Below are positions 48,729 to 59,193 of a stretch of DNA of 64,000 nt, one piece after another. The stretch comes from Medicago truncatula (taxonomy: Eukaryota > Streptophyta > Magnoliopsida > Fabales > Fabaceae). Under the pieces are notes generated by a model. That model did not search any database. It was not told the DNA's origin and saw only the letters and a program-made list of their open reading frames with translations. The DNA lies in the NCBI RefSeq assembly GCF_003473485.1, contig NC_053042.1:1004501-1068500 (forward strand), written 5' to 3'. The position numbers and the translations under genes are program-made. How positions within the stretch are numbered: position 1 is the first letter of the stretch; the number at the start of each line of letters is the position of its first letter.

Positions 48729-49374
48729 TTATGTGTTAGGCTGACAATATTCCCCTTTTCAAGGGAGCGGGCTGGTGATCCTTATTCAGTTATTCTTATT
48801 CCAGCTGAGCCGCCCTGGTTTTCTCGTTATCTAATATACTATTCGTTGCGGTAATCCTCAAATATGGTCACTCTTTTGTTTGTTGAGCCAATCGTTTTTT
48901 AACCGAGAATATTATTAAGCTGACGTCGCTCACGTACTGCGCATGAGGTGAGTTTGACATACGCCTCTTACCTGGTTGTTTTGGGCTAGTCTAATAATGC
49001 ATTGTAGCGTCTTTGACAAAAGCGACGATGAGATCATGAACACTATCCTAGACTTTGGTGTTGGACAGACAAAATATCACATAACACCACCACTTAAGTC
49101 AATTTCACGGAATCACATGCCCTCGAGATTTTCAAAAGCTATGACAAGTGTACTACATAAAGCTGACATGTGTAAGTAAGTAACTTTTACAAAATTACCA
49201 CCCTCCTTTTTCTTACAAGGAATAAAATAAAATTACCACCACCGTGATTTGGATCAAAGTACACTGTAAACGTAAAAATTGATGAATATCTTCTTCACAA
49301 ATCACAAGTACAGAAGAAGAAGAAAAAGAAGACGTCGCAGTCATACTGCACCGCAAACTGCGCACTTCACACCC
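48729..49374. other. Upstream region of BAH gene B
   Basis: The first part continues the GC-richer block cut by the hAT element. From about 48985 to 49170 the plus strand is open but unrecognised. The promoter of the BAH gene follows. Confidence 0.4.
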
Positions 49375-49380
49375 TATAAA
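49375..49380 (+). promoter_or_regulatory. TATA box of BAH gene B
   Basis: tataaa lies 51 bases before the ATG at 49426, with a (TC)n tract at about 49398-49413 in the leader. Confidence 0.6.
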
Positions 49381-49425
49381 TCAACATCAGTACTATTCTC
49401 TCTCTCTCTCTCTCCTCACTCCTCC

Positions 49426-51471
49426 ATGGCAGCAACAAAACCAAACTCCACTCTCTCTCCACCACCGTCACCCGAAACCCTAGAATTCAAATGGGGTAAA
49501 AAACGCGGCAAAGGAGGCAAAAAACGCGACACACAATTCTACGAATCATTCACTTTCGACGGTGAAGACTATTCTCTCTTCGATACCGTTTATCTTCAAA
49601 ACGGAAATGAGCCGCAGTCAGAGCCGCATATCGGTAAAATCATTAAGATTTGGGAAGTTCCTAATCGTGAAAAGGCTAAGAAGGTTAAGATTCAGTGGTT
49701 TTTTCGACCTCGTGAAGTTTCCAAGTTTTTGAAGAGGATTCAGATTTATTATAATGAGCTTTTCTTTGCTACTGGTGTTGGTAATGGTCTTACCAATATC
49801 AATCCTGTGGTAATTCAATTTTTAAATTTGATTAATTATTTTAATTTAGTTATTAGATCAATGTGGTTGGTTTAGTTGAATCTATGTGAATTTAGTTGAA
49901 TTTGTGTGAATTTTAATCAATTATGTTGAATCATATGAATTTTACTCAATTATGTTGCTAGTGTTACTCAATTAGTTGAATTGACTTTAGTTTATATGCA
50001 CTGTTGGTGTACAAAAGTTTTAATTTACACGTGCATACAATGATGGGTTACCACATCTTTTGATGAGGTATGCCAAGAATGTGTTTTTAATTCGTTGATG
50101 TGGCAACCCATTATTGGATGCATGTGTAAAACATTTGTACACTGACAGTGTATATAAATTAAACTTGCAGTTGAATTATATGAATTTAACTCAATTATAT
50201 GGTGAGATTTAGTTGAATTACATATTTTACTCAATTTATGTGGACTTTTACTACTTTGAAATGGGGGTCACTAAATAGGGAATTAGATTATTGTTATTTA
50301 GTTGGATTTAGTTTGGATTGATGTGAATTTTACTCGATAAAATGGTGAGAGTGTTGGAAAGAGATTGTTAGAGGGTGTGTTGCTAGCATAGTTGTGTAGG
50401 ATAAGAAAAATTTATGTGGGTTTTGCTGCTTTGAAATAAGGGACGCTAAACAGGGAATTTGATCACCGTCGTTTAGTGGAGTTTAGTCAGAATCCATGTG
50501 AACTTTACTCAATTAGTGGAATTTAGCTTGAATCCACATGAATCAGAATCCATGTGAACTTTACTCAATTAGTGGAATTTAGCTTGAATCCACGCGAATT
50601 TCACTCAATTATATGATGTTGATTGGTGATCTGATTTCCTGTTTAGAGGCACTCTTTTCAAAGTACTGAAACCCACATAAATTTTACTTCTCCTACACAA
50701 CAGTGCTAAGAACACACCCTCTAACAGTCTCTTTCTAATCCATGTGGATTTTTGTCAATCATATGGTGAAAGTGTTGGAAAGACATTGTTAGAGAGTTGT
50801 GTTGCTAGTGTTCCTTTGTAGGATAAATAAAATTTAGGTGAGCCGATGTCCCATCATTTTGAAATGAGTGCCGTGTGCCGCTAAATAGGGAATTAAATCA
50901 CTTTCATTTAGTGGGATTTAGTTCGAATCCATGTGAATTTTACTCAATTATACTGTTTACATTGTTGAAAAGAGATTGTTAGAGAATGTGTTTCTCGTAC
51001 TTCTTGGCGGTATGGTAAAAGTTGTGTGATCTCATTAACGAGTGTTTTGCTTTTGTAATAAATTCTTATTCAGTTTTGCTTGGGTTGGATTGGAACAGAC
51101 CATCAGTTACAACCCTAATTGAATTGGCTATTTTTGTATGGTGTATCAGGAATCTATTGCTGGGAAATGCAATGTTGTTTGCATTTCTAAGGATGCTAGG
51201 AATCCACAACCATCAGATGAAGCAGTTCAGAATGCTGACTTTGTGTTCTATCGCTACTTTGATGTTGGGCAGCGTAAAATAGTGGAGGAGGAGGAGGTAG
51301 ATGAAAAGAGTGTCGGAATTGATGGTAAGTGGGACTGATCCTAGCTAGTGTGTTTGAATATGCTGGACTATTCAGTAGTAACTTATTTTCTTTGAATTGT
51401 TGAAATCTCATGGTCTGCTTTTTTTTCCTCAAATTGTTGCAGTTAAAAAACTATTTAACAAAATGCCATAG
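49426..51471 (+). CDS. BAH-domain protein, ASI1-like, short form (copy B)
   Basis: Three exons in phase: 49426-49809, 51150-51324 and 51443-51471, giving 195 residues. The start ATG at 49426 follows a TATA box and a TC-rich leader. Sequence order is as in copy A: basic EFKWGKKRGKGGKKRD, then a BAH domain with IGKIIKIWE, IQWFFRP, ELFFAT, then ESIAGKCNVVCISKD and VFYRYFDVGQRKIV. It ends VKKLFNKMP, again just after the BAH domain and without the RRM present in full-length ASI1. Both copies stop within the same small last exon, so the short form predates their duplication. A role in chromatin reading is inferred from the family. A short protein of this type could act as a competitor of full-length ASI1, but nothing here proves it. 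Confidence 0.85.
49991..50158. mobile_element. MITE-like inverted repeat in intron 1 of BAH gene B
   Basis: The left end reads tttatatgcactgttggtgt and the right end is the approximate inverse, acactgacagtgtatataaa. The middle pairs as gggttaccacatc with gatgtggcaaccc. About 168 bp. Not present in copy A. Confidence 0.65.
50160..51000. repeat. Intronic minisatellite, about 170-bp unit (copy B)
   Basis: The same unit as in intron 2 of BAH gene A, in several diverged and partly inverted copies. One inverted piece lies at about 50632-50740, where text such as cacaccctctaacagtctct is the reverse complement of the unit. Confidence 0.7.
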
Positions 51472-53350
51472 TCAAAAGTTTGCTGCTGCTGTAAAACATT
51501 ATTTATACAAGAAAGGAGTTGGTGAAGAGTGCCTTGAAAAGTAGTGAAATTGCTTTTCTGAGTAATTAAAAGAAAAAATAGCCAGTCTGTAGTTAAAAGG
51601 TAGCTGGCAAATATGTTGTTACATTAGTTACAGAAAGGAGATGTTTAATTTACTTGGAATAGTAAATAACTATGGAGGAAAACCGTCTTAGAAGACAAAC
51701 TTTAGAGGTTCAATTGTGTTGTTACATTAGTTACAGAAAGGGGATGTTTAATTTACTTGAAATAATAAAAACCTATGGAGGAAAAGCCTTCTTAGATGAA
51801 TAAATCTTGAAGGTTCAGTTATTTTTGCGACAAAGAGGAAGTTTTTTTGTCGGGTATACAAATTTGGTGTTTCTGATATTTATTTCTGAAATTTGGTGCC
51901 TTTGAATTATTGTAGTTTTATAGCCTGATGTGATTCGTATTGAGTTCACTTACTATCATTGTTATTATTTAAAAGAGATTGAGTATGGTTACTTATAAAC
52001 AGCCATTTGAATCAACTCATAACTTCCTATAATTTAGGTTTTTTTAGATTTGTCTTTCTTTACTATTGTGATGAAGAATTTTGCTGTTATTTGTCTCTCT
52101 GGGTATTATTTCCTTGTCCAGTAAATCACGTGATATAAGTGGACACATCATCTCTGCAAATACAATATAGGCAATTTAGCCTTCAGTTTCATGTTTTTCC
52201 ATAAGATGTTTACTGATGCAAACACATACCTCTTCATTCAAGTATCGTGAACTTTTGATTTGCTTTAAGTCTTCAATGACAATAATGACTCAAATTTTTA
52301 TGTTGTTGGTCAAGCTTTGGTTATATTTTAAAATAAAAGCAAGACGTAAATGATAGTTATTAGCAAATAAGTTGAGGATTGTTTATTTATGTCAGATTGA
52401 TGGTATACACGCGTCAAATGCTTGATACGAGTTTTGGATTTGTATCAAGGACAATAATGGCATGACTATGATGCAGGTCATGCTTTGGTTACTTTTTTGA
52501 ATGAAAGCAAGAAATGATAGTTTTTTTTTTTCCGACCTAAATAAGTGATAGCTTGTTATTAGCAAATAATTGAGGACTGTTTATTTATGTCAGATTGATG
52601 GTATTTCTATACTCTCATTTGGTTCCTGCTAGGTTTTCACCTATTAAATTATGGATGTGTGGGACTCAACCCAAATTCCCTGCACTTCTGCAATCAGCCG
52701 TTGGATGAAGATTGGATAACTTGGAATCAAACTCAACAAATTGGGTTTTAAACGCGATATATAACATGGGCAATTGTATCTTTATCAAACGGCAGAGATC
52801 CGCACTGCGTTGATTCGCAATTTCAGGGAATCCATTTTCATTTTCTGTGTTCTTAGGATGACATGTTACACACTTTAATAGATTCAATGCTTTCATGTTG
52901 AAAAGCTTTTGCGTATCGACTAAATTCATATCGATGGTATATACGTTTAGTTCAAATGAATGATATGAGTTTTAGATCCATGTCAAGGACACATGACATG
53001 ATATATATGATGCAGGTCAAGCTTTGAATAATATAAATAAAAGCAAGTAGTGAAAGCTTGTTATTATTGTATAAATAAACCGAGGATTGTTTATTTGTGC
53101 CAGATTGATTATATACACAGAGCTTCAAATGCTGTTCAGAAGGAGATTCAAGCTTATTTTCATCAACTTGGTAGATGTAGATTCAACAAATGATGAGTTT
53201 ATCACACAAAAAAGAAAAAAAAGAAATACATAAGAAAAACAAATAATGACTGTACATTCGTTGAAGTATTTTAGGTGAATTTACATATTTGTTGGGAGTC
53301 CATGTACGAGCATAATAATAGTTTCTATGGGAATTTACACAATTCTTCCA
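51472..53350. other. Spacer between BAH gene B and the membrane-protein gene
   Basis: Non-coding. It carries the same three-copy repeat as block A (near 52310-52470, 52475-52600 and 53015-53130) and a short local duplication at 51620-51810 (gttacattagttacagaaag occurs twice). No gene is seen. Confidence 0.6.
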
Positions 53351-54253
53351 TCAGGACTTGTTCTCAAGCTGGTGATGGTGACCATGAGAAGTTCCAACCT
53401 CTAGGCTGTTAGAATTGTGATGATTTGCTTCGGCTGAGGATGATTTGGCATGTAAACCATGACCGAGTTTCTCACTCTTCTTTGATTCATCTACATGCAC
53501 ATCATCTTCAACTGATATAGCTACTGCTTGTTGTCCGAAAGGACCAGGTGCAATGGTTTCCATGCCCTTTTTATGCTCATCGATATGTATGATAGCTGAG
53601 GATGATTTGGCATCATTCGCATGTAAACCATGACCGAGTTTCTTACTCTTCTTTGATTCATCTACATGCACATCATCTTCAACTGATATAACTACTGCTT
53701 GTTGTCCAAAAGGACCAGGTACAATGGTTTCCTTGCCCTTTTTATGCTCATCGATATGTATGATAGCTGAGGATGATTTGGCATCATTCGCATGTAAACC
53801 ATGACCGAGTTTCTTACTCTTCTTTGATTCATCTACATGCACATCATCTTCAACTGATATAACTACTGCTTGTTGTCCAAAAGGACCAGGTACAATGGTT
53901 TCCTTGCCCTTTTTATGCTCATCGATATGTATGATAGCTGAGGATGATTTGGCATCATTCGCATGTAAACCATGACCGAGTTTCTTACTCTTCTTTGATT
54001 CATCTACATGCACATCATCTTCAACTGATATAACTACTGCTTGTTGTCCAAAAGGACCAGGTACAATGGTTTCCTTGCCCTTTTTATGCTCATCGATGTG
54101 TATGATATCGGTTTCTTGTGTCTTCTTCTCTTTCCTTTTCTGAAAGCAGCAAAATAGTACAAAAGTAAACAAAGAAAGCAAGGCAAGGCCCCCAGCACAG
54201 ACGACCACAACTACTATAATTATGGGAGAGTTGTCGGATTGAGTTGAGGCCAT
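53351..54253 (-). CDS. Single-pass membrane protein with four internal repeats (copy B)
   Basis: A single exon of 300 residues. Residues 1-49 hold the hydrophobic segment (IIIVVVVVCAGG onward) and CCFQKRK. Four tandem units follow at 50-106, 107-163, 164-220 (57 residues each, identical in sequence) and 221-274 (54 residues). Each has HIDEHKKG, PGPFGQQAV and SVEDDVHVDE. The His-rich tail matches copy A. In DNA the three 57-residue units (54106-53936, 53935-53765, 53764-53594) are almost identical, so the array grew recently. A TATA-like tataaat on the minus strand lies at 54343-54337. Upstream text is conserved with copy A (gtaacttgactctcatgcta). Function unknown; a likeness to TED6-type xylem proteins is a weak guess. 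Confidence 0.8.
   Translation of the reverse strand: MASTQSDNSPIIIVVVVVCAGGLALLSLFTFVLFCCFQKRKEKKTQETDIIHIDEHKKGKETIVPGPFGQQAVVISVEDDVHVDESKKSKKLGHGLHANDAKSSSAIIHIDEHKKGKETIVPGPFGQQAVVISVEDDVHVDESKKSKKLGHGLHANDAKSSSAIIHIDEHKKGKETIVPGPFGQQAVVISVEDDVHVDESKKSKKLGHGLHANDAKSSSAIIHIDEHKKGMETIAPGPFGQQAVAISVEDDVHVDESKKSEKLGHGLHAKSSSAEANHHNSNSLEVGTSHGHHHQLENKS
53594..54106 (-). repeat. Three in-frame 171-bp coding repeats
   Basis: Three head-to-tail copies of 171 bp, each an exact multiple of three, within the membrane-protein gene. The differences I see by eye are one or two bases, at the edge of the outermost copy. A diverged 162-bp unit follows at 53593-53432. Confidence 0.9.
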
Positions 54254-55344
54254 CTTTGTTAATCAATTGATGATTTTCTCAAAATGTTGGTTTTCTATAT
54301 TGAATTTGGTGGTTTATGTGCTTTTTTGAAATGTGTATTTATAGGAAATACTTGGTATGGAATAATGCAATTGTTTTAGTAACTTGACTCTCATGCTAAG
54401 TTTCAAGGGTTGTTTGTAGTGAAAAACACTTCTTTTCATGCTTCCTTGGCTTATTTTGCTTGTTGATCTGTTTTTTTGTTTAAAAAATTTGTAGGATCTG
54501 TTTGTTGTTTACGTGAGGTTGGAATATCTTGTGCATCAAGGGCAATGTATAATTTTGATCGAATATACATGTAAATATTGTTAATTAGCTGCCAATCCAT
54601 CAATAAAAGAGTGTAGCATCTTATATGAACATTTCTGGTGTGTGTGTTACTTCAAAAAAAAAAAGTCTGGTGTGTGTGTTAATTGTCAGAATCTCACCCT
54701 ATTTCTTTGATTCAACCTATTCCTTTAATGAATTGCTGTGGTATACTATGATGCAAGTTAGAATTATTTTTGAAGTCAGATTTATGTGCTTAGGTTTGAT
54801 GCATGGCCTATTCTGGGAAAATGAGCTGGTGGTTTAATTTATGTTAATTATACCATATATATTGTTGGTTTGTCATTATGTGGCCCTTTAAATGTCGTAT
54901 ATCACTCTAAGTTAGAAATAACAAAATTCACAAAACTATGTCGTATATCACCCTGGGTCATGGTTTACACTTTACATGCCCCAGGTTTTGCTAGAATTCT
55001 GTGATTTACTTGGCAATGGCACATGTGGAATGTATGTACTTTCTTAAATATGACACAGATCACGGTTCATCTCAGGTGACGGAAAGATGTCACATTTTCG
55101 TACCTACCACAGTAATTGTAACACCATATAGATTGACATCAAGGATCTTTATGTAATAAGTAAGTATAATTTAAAACAAGTCGAAGCTAGTTCCATAAAT
55201 AGATAATACTGTATTTTTTTTTAAAAAAGATAATACTGTAACTATTTATTCGAACATTAGACAAAAGAAATTTTAATGCCTACGTTTGTACTTTTTCCTT
55301 TTGTCTTTGCAAATCATGACGTGAAATTATGGTTCGTCTTATGT
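54254..55344. other. Right edge of block B and intergenic DNA
   Basis: Likeness to block A continues to about 54860, including the empty site of the MITE at 30658 (near 54764-54773). After that the DNA is non-coding and unrelated. Confidence 0.55.
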
Positions 55345-55354
55345 GAAGAAAAAG

Positions 55355-56220
55355 GAGTAAATAGTCAATTTCCCTCTGAAATTATAAGTTTTATCAATTA
55401 TTTCCTGAAATTAACAAAACTTCAATTACCCCTTGAAATTTCACAACGTTAGTCAATTTACCCTCTCCGTCAAATTTTTCTGTTAGTGAACATGACTTTT
55501 GCAAATACCCCCCTGAAGTTTTGCAATTATGTGCAAAAAGTCCCTCAAACTTAAAAATTTATATTATTTTTTTCTTAAAAACAAATAATTAATAGTTAAA
55601 TATTAAAACTAACTATTAATTTTGGAAAACTACATGCATATATACATCAAAATAGGCTCCAAAATAGGGAAAAATATGTATTTTTTAAAGTGACAATAAT
55701 GAGATGATTTGTGGATTAATATTGGGGGTTGTGTAGTTTAAATGGTTTGAGCAAATTGTTGAAGGAGTTGGAGGAGTTAAAAGACTAAGATGGTGAAGGA
55801 GAAAATATAAATTTAAATCTGATTATTAATTTGTTTATAAACCTCTAAAAATAATAATTTTTCTATTAGAAATAACCATTATTGTCACTTTAAAAATACA
55901 CATTTTTCCCTATTTTGATTTATATATGTATGTAGTTTTTCCAAACTCAAAAATTAATAGTTAGCTTTAATATTTAACTATTAATTGTTTGTTTTTAAGA
56001 AAAATATAATATAAATTTTTAAGTTTGGGGGGAATTTTGCACATAAGTGCAAAACTTTAGGGGAGTATTTGTAAAACGTCATGTTCACTAACAGAAAAAC
56101 TTGACGGATGGGGTAAATTAACTAACGTTGTTAAATTTTAGGGGGTAATTGAAATTTTGTTAATTTCATGAGGATAATTGATGAAACTTACAATTTCAGG
56201 AGAAAATTGACTATTTACTC
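55355..56220. mobile_element. MULE-type long inverted-repeat MITE
   Basis: Starts gagtaaatagtcaatttccc and ends with the near inverse, actatttactc. The two arms, each about 350 bp, pair over nearly all their length around a short spacer near 55700-55850. An exact 10-bp direct repeat, gaagaaaaag, lies at 55345-55354 and 56221-56230; 9-10 bp duplications are typical of Mutator-like elements. No coding capacity. Confidence 0.9.
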
Positions 56221-56451
56221 GAAGAAAAAGTCTAACCTTTTCTCATTACGGCAATAGCCTTGTTTAAACATTGTATGCCATCCTTGACGAATTGGTTAAG
56301 CAATTTTGTAAAATAGTCTATATGAAAAAATTAAACATACACGTGTTTAATAGTTATGTGGAAATTGCTTTCAATTGCTAACCATTTATATGAAGCAACA
56401 CCCAACTACTTTTCAAGGAAGCTTAAAAATATATCTCCCCCTAATCTAATA

Positions 56452-56725
56452 CTCCTTCCGTTCCTTTTTAAGTGTCACTTTTGAAAAAAAAAATTATTTT
56501 TATTTAACTGTTACTTTCAAAGTTCAATGTAACATTAAATGTTGTTTTACCAATATTGTCGTTAGTTATTTATTGCGGAGAGAGAAATATATGAAATGAG
56601 ATATTAAATGAATAAGATCATTATAGTAAAAGTATAGTTTATTGCATCAAAAGTAGTATCAATTGTTGATTGTTTTGGTTTGTGTAAAATATCAAAATGT
56701 GACAATTAAAAAGGAACGGAGGTAG
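56452..56725. mobile_element. Stowaway-like MITE
   Basis: Ends ctccttccgttcctttttaa and the inverse ttaaaaaggaacggaggtag, with TA on both sides (56450-56451 and 56726-56727). About 274 bp, non-coding. Matches the Tc1/mariner Stowaway pattern. Confidence 0.85.
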
Positions 56726-56727
56726 TA

Positions 56728-57391
56728 ATATCAGAAAGATTCGTGATGCCAAAAATGGAAAGAATAGTAAATGAGCCACCAGTTATTAATTGGTATTGGT
56801 ATTATATAGTGTTCGTGAGTAATAACTAATAGTAGTCAGCACTAGCAAAAAAAATTGGTTACACATAAAATGAACTTGAAATTAATTAATGCTCTCACAT
56901 CCAAAGGAGCACAGTGTAAAGAGAGATAGGCCGTAGGCGGCTAATAAGGATGACTGACTCTTTCGGCTGTCTTAGTTTGACACATTTGGCAAAGGTTGAG
57001 TTGAGACACTTGTAAGCTGCCATCTCAATCACTTGCTAGCTCCAAAAGAAAAATAAATTAATTCATTTTTTATTTATGAAAAGGGTGCCTACAAAAATAA
57101 TTAATTAAAAGCCACAATCAATTTTGTTCTACTATTATTAATATTTTAATGCATTTTAAATTATTTATTGGATTTTTTTGTTAATATTAATATCATTACA
57201 ATTTGTATTTTCTTCACTAAGAATTTTGTTATATTCTAGTCAATAAAAGAATTTTGTTGTATTAGTTTATAAGCATTAAGCTCATCCAAAAGTGGGACAT
57301 AGTCAGTGACTCGTTTCAAAAGAAAAGCCTAAATAGGAGGCTAATGAATCCATCCACTATCTTTCCTCATGGTCCCCAAACTTCAAAAATC
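56728..57391. other. Intergenic, promoter side of the 57.5-kb gene
   Basis: AT-rich, no gene seen. Probably contains the upstream control region of the next gene. Confidence 0.4.
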
Positions 57392-57398
57392 TATAAAT
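57392..57398 (+). promoter_or_regulatory. TATA box of the 57.5-kb gene
   Basis: tataaat about 150 bases before the ATG at 57544. Confidence 0.45.
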
Positions 57399-57543
57399 TG
57401 ATCTGCTTATTAAAGACACTATACATGCATTATAATTTCATACGACTTGCCACATGCTAATAATTGCTTTAAAAGGTTAAGGATTGGAAATTTATCAAAC
57501 AAAGTTTAAGGATTGGAAGAAACTTGAGTACAACTCCCTACAA

Positions 57544-57870
57544 ATGGATTTGAAGAAGCAAAGATTTGGTTCAAGTAATTCAACAACTCAAACCATAAGA
57601 TTAGGTAGAAGCTACACAAAACCACACTATCAAAGCTACCATGATGGGACAAAACCAGTGTGGCAAAAAGTTTGGAAAAAACTTAAGAGAGACAAGAAGA
57701 AAATCTTTGGCTCAACTCCAACAATAGAAGGTATTTATGATGAAGAATCATACTCAATGAACTTTGATAAAGGAAGTGGGTGGATGGAGCCTGATAATCT
57801 CCCTCGTTCTTTCTCTTCTAGGTATGCTGACCCATCTAGGATCTTACCACGAAGACATTTGTTGAATTAG
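57544..57870 (+). CDS. Small plant protein of unknown function
   Basis: One exon, 108 residues, starting at the first ATG (57544); the open frame extends further up but only through a TTG. The middle is basic (WQKVWKKLKRDKKK). The end carries a motif that I recall from a family of small plant proteins of unknown role: YDEESYSMNFDKGSGW, then EPDNLPRSFSSRYADPSRI. No signal peptide or membrane segment is visible, so it is probably soluble, cytosolic or nuclear. The motif's conservation suggests a real gene. I give it no function. Confidence 0.75.
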   Translation: MDLKKQRFGSSNSTTQTIRLGRSYTKPHYQSYHDGTKPVWQKVWKKLKRDKKKIFGSTPTIEGIYDEESYSMNFDKGSGWMEPDNLPRSFSSRYADPSRILPRRHLLN

Positions 57871-59132
57871 TTTATGATTAAAAGATGTAAGAACATATGT
57901 ATATATGTATGAATTCTTTTTAAATAATTGATTAATTTCAATTTTTTTTCCCTCACTTTCAACACAAAAGAGAGTGTTAAATCCCATATCCTTTTCCTCT
58001 TGAGGTATTAATTTAACTCTAACATCTTGATTTTTCCCTTTGGATTTTATATATTGTGAGCAATTTGTGATATCTAACAAGTGACAATAGTAAGGGGAAA
58101 AGAAACTCAGATACTCTTGTGAAAAATCAAGTTCACATATAAAAGGAATTTCATATAAAAGTCTTAAGTCTCCACCTATATTTATAAAAATAACAAGTTA
58201 ACAATTTTATTTCTTAAACTCAAATAGCATATTCAAAATCATAATTTTGTTACCCAAAACATTTTGAGTTTGACTTGATTTATTCTTTTTTTTATGTTAA
58301 CATTTCAGTTTTTAAGGAAAGTCCCTAAGAAAAAGTTTTTCAAGGGAAAGAAACTCTGATAATCAAGAGTTTGACGTTAAGATAAGTAAAGTCTAACAAC
58401 AAATTGTTCTACTAAAAGATTGAACTTAAATTATCTTGAATATTTCGTCATTAGTTAAACTCATTAACCACTAGAGTGTAATTTGATTTATTTTAGTTTA
58501 ACCAACCATTTAATGTTCCAGTAATATAACTCAACTAGTAGGACAATTTATTGAAATATGTGGGATCTGAATTTGAACTCTCAATTTTAAATTTATTCAC
58601 TTTAAAAAAAAAATCTAACAACTAAACTATTTGACAAAAACAACTCGATTTAATGCTCACAACATTTGAGAAAAAAAATCTAAATTCTTCTCATATTTTT
58701 TAATTTTTGTTGTTGTTAGACCCTTGAAAACCAAGGCTCAAATAGTTGGAAGTTCATCTTATGAATTAAATATAGCTGACTAATAATTATTTCACTTAAA
58801 ATTCAAACTCAATTTTTCCGAACAATTTGTTTAGTTTAGTTTTTTCTCATAAAATTTCATCCATGTATAAACTATTACTCTATTATTTTTTAGTTATGTA
58901 GTGGTGATTGGTGAATTTGGAGATGCCCTTAATTTATCGTTCACACAAAAATATAAAAAATACTCCGAGCGACCAATGGTATACGAGTCAAAAGAAAAAG
59001 AAACAAATGGGTTAAAAATGTGTAAATAGCATCGACACTGTTACCTCATTTCTCAAAGCAAAGCAAAACAGAATCAGCGCCCACAGTATCAAATTCTTTC
59101 TCTCGTGCAATCCACGCGAACACCACAATCCC
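57871..59132. other. Intergenic DNA
   Basis: AT-rich DNA between the small gene and the hemoglobin gene. No coding frame or clear repeat is seen. Confidence 0.5.
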
Positions 59133-59140
59133 TATAAATA
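59133..59140 (+). promoter_or_regulatory. TATA box of the hemoglobin gene
   Basis: tataaata lies 61 bases before the ATG at 59194. Confidence 0.65.
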
Positions 59141-59193
59141 AATCACGCACATTTCATCGCCGTTTTATTCAAAACACAGTGCCGTTTTTAACG

